The notes beneath the pieces are model-generated. The model was not told where the DNA came from. It searched no databases and was given only the letters and a program-made list of their open reading frames with translations. Below are positions 5,488 to 6,055 of a stretch of DNA of 6,055 nucleotides, in pieces (positions within the stretch are counted from its first letter, which is position 1; each line of letters opens with the position of its first letter). Source of the stretch: Bacillota bacterium (GTDB lineage: Bacteria > Eremiobacterota > SpSt-956 > JAKJGF01); assembly GCA_029555925.1 (NCBI GenBank), contig JAKPQU010000577.1, forward strand, positions 1 to 6,055. Direction: 5' to 3'. A program made the position numbers and the translations under genes.

Positions 5488-5881
5488 ATGAACAAAGATA
5501 ATTTAAAACACTGCCGAACATGCGTTTATAATTGTAACTACCATATAGTATTTTCTACTAACAGACACGACCGGAGCGGTCACAACCAAATATGAAAATC
5601 AACATCCAGTGAAGGTGCAAACTTCATCATTTTCATATAAATACCGTAAAAAAGTTCTTACGAGAGAAGTTGAAGAATATTTAAAAGATGTAATAATGGA
5701 AATAGCAAAAGAAAAAGGTTTTGAAGTATCAGCAATGGAAGTAGTAGAAGAAGATCATATACATATATTTGTTTCAGGTCATCCGAAAATAAGTCCTTCT
5801 TATATGGTAAAAATGATAATGGTGGGTGATTCACTTTTTTCCGCTATAATAGTATTTATAGTGTATTTCATAACTTATTAG
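5488..5881 (+). pseudogene. tnpA: Decayed IS200/IS605-family Y1 (HUH) transposase tnpA
   Basis: Two fragments of one transposase lie in different frames. The first, from ATG 5488 to 5559, reads 24 codons including YNCNYHIVFST, the usual N-terminal strand of this family. The second resumes at 5639 with KYRKKVLTREVEEYLK and runs through EEDHIHIFVSGHPK to SPSYMVKMI (5818). It includes the metal-binding HUH motif His-Ile-His at 5756-5764. The two fragments join naturally as ST-KYRKKVL if the 79 bp between them (5560-5638) are removed. Because 79 is not a multiple of three, the frame is broken and the first frame stops at 5593-5595. After 5818 similarity ends, and a 20-residue hydrophobic tail runs to the stop at 5881. 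The C-terminal helix with the catalytic tyrosine is absent in all three forward frames. The gene is therefore doubly disabled; only an active copy elsewhere could mobilise this element. A free-standing 90-residue frame from 5609 exists but begins inside the inserted segment and is probably not a gene. Confidence 0.85.
5560..5638. repeat. 79-bp segment rich in inverted repeats interrupting tnpA
   Basis: This is the stretch that separates the two matching halves of tnpA. It carries three inverted repeats. GACCG (5569-5573) pairs with CGGTC (5577-5581). ATATGAAAAT (5590-5599) pairs perfectly over 10 bp with ATTTTCATAT (5629-5638), ending at the right junction. Nested inside, TGAAG (5610-5614) pairs with CTTCA (5622-5626). 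The left part is more GC-rich than its surroundings. I see no clear target duplication beyond an AA at each junction. It may be a small palindromic insertion or a trace of recombination between element copies. Confidence 0.55.
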
Positions 5882-6039
5882 AATTTAATACTATTTAGCT
5901 TTAGACATGGTAGCCTGCCTGCCTGGTGTTCCGGAGAAAAAAATATCACGGCAGCACAGGTATATTTTATTGAATTATAATGTAAAGTAGCATGATATAA
6001 GCTGTAACTGTTATAAACGTTCCAGTTTAGATTTTTTTT

Positions 6040-6046
6040 GGAGGAG
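6040..6046 (+). promoter_or_regulatory. Ribosome binding site of a gene starting at the window edge
   Basis: GGAGGAG follows a T-run, and the window ends 9 nt later with the base A. If the next bases are TG, the start codon would be at 6055 with an 8-nt spacer. TATAAT at 5976-5981 and GATATA at 5994-5999 are possible -10 elements for it, both with poor -35 partners. The stretch 5882-6039 holds no gene I can support; it contains three tandem GCCT units at 5913-5924. Confidence 0.35.
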
Positions 6047-6055
6047 CATCAGGCA

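Noticed and set aside
5848..5895. 9-bp inverted repeat AATAGTATT / AATACTATT at the end of the tnpA remnant
   Set aside because: It is AT-only but for one base, has a 30-nt gap and no run of T after it, so it is not a convincing terminator or right-end hairpin.
5437..6006. 11-bp direct repeat TATAAGCTGTA at 5437-5447 and 5996-6006 bracketing the tnpA remnant
   Set aside because: A match of this length is expected by chance in a 6-kb AT-rich window, and neither copy lies at a definable element end.

Overview
This is an AT-rich bacterial window with widely spaced genes and long, repeat-laden intergenic gaps. It holds three apparently intact protein genes and one decayed transposase gene. There are no rRNA or tRNA genes and no CRISPR array. 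Shine-Dalgarno motifs and sigma70-like promoters point to a bacterium. The fused homocysteine methyltransferase/MTHFR, the cytosolic Ser/Thr kinase with sensor domains and the many intergenic heptanucleotide arrays would suit an uncultured, AT-rich, possibly anaerobic lineage, but no gene here allows a phylum to be named.

Layout. Positions 1-232 are non-coding: four copies of GTGACGC, a degenerate AT-rich heptad array and a terminator hairpin. Positions 233-2071 (minus strand) encode a bifunctional homocysteine S-methyltransferase/5,10-methylenetetrahydrofolate reductase of the YitJ type. Positions 2072-2564 are a divergent intergenic region. It has an extended -10 promoter for the minus-strand gene, a weaker promoter for the plus-strand gene, nested inverted repeats and four separate heptad arrays. 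Positions 2565-4346 (plus) encode a soluble Ser/Thr protein kinase fused to a PAS and a GAF domain. Positions 4526-5167 (plus) encode a small class I SAM-dependent methyltransferase whose ATG lies inside a heptad repeat. Positions 5168-5487 are non-coding, with a heptad array, a strong 16-bp stem-loop and a good promoter. Positions 5488-5881 are the remnant of an IS200/IS605-type Y1 (HUH) transposase gene, interrupted by a 79-bp segment rich in inverted repeats and truncated before the catalytic tyrosine. The window ends in a strong ribosome binding site for a gene that starts at or beyond the edge.

How the genes relate. The first enzyme belongs to one-carbon/methionine metabolism and feeds the SAM cycle; the small methyltransferase would consume SAM, but the two genes are unlinked in transcription and no shared pathway is shown. 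The kinase looks like a stand-alone cytosolic sensor kinase. The most unusual aspect of the window is its intergenic DNA. Period-7 arrays of several sequence families recur in nearly every gap, and two of them carry a perfect 19-bp inverted match flanking the methionine gene.
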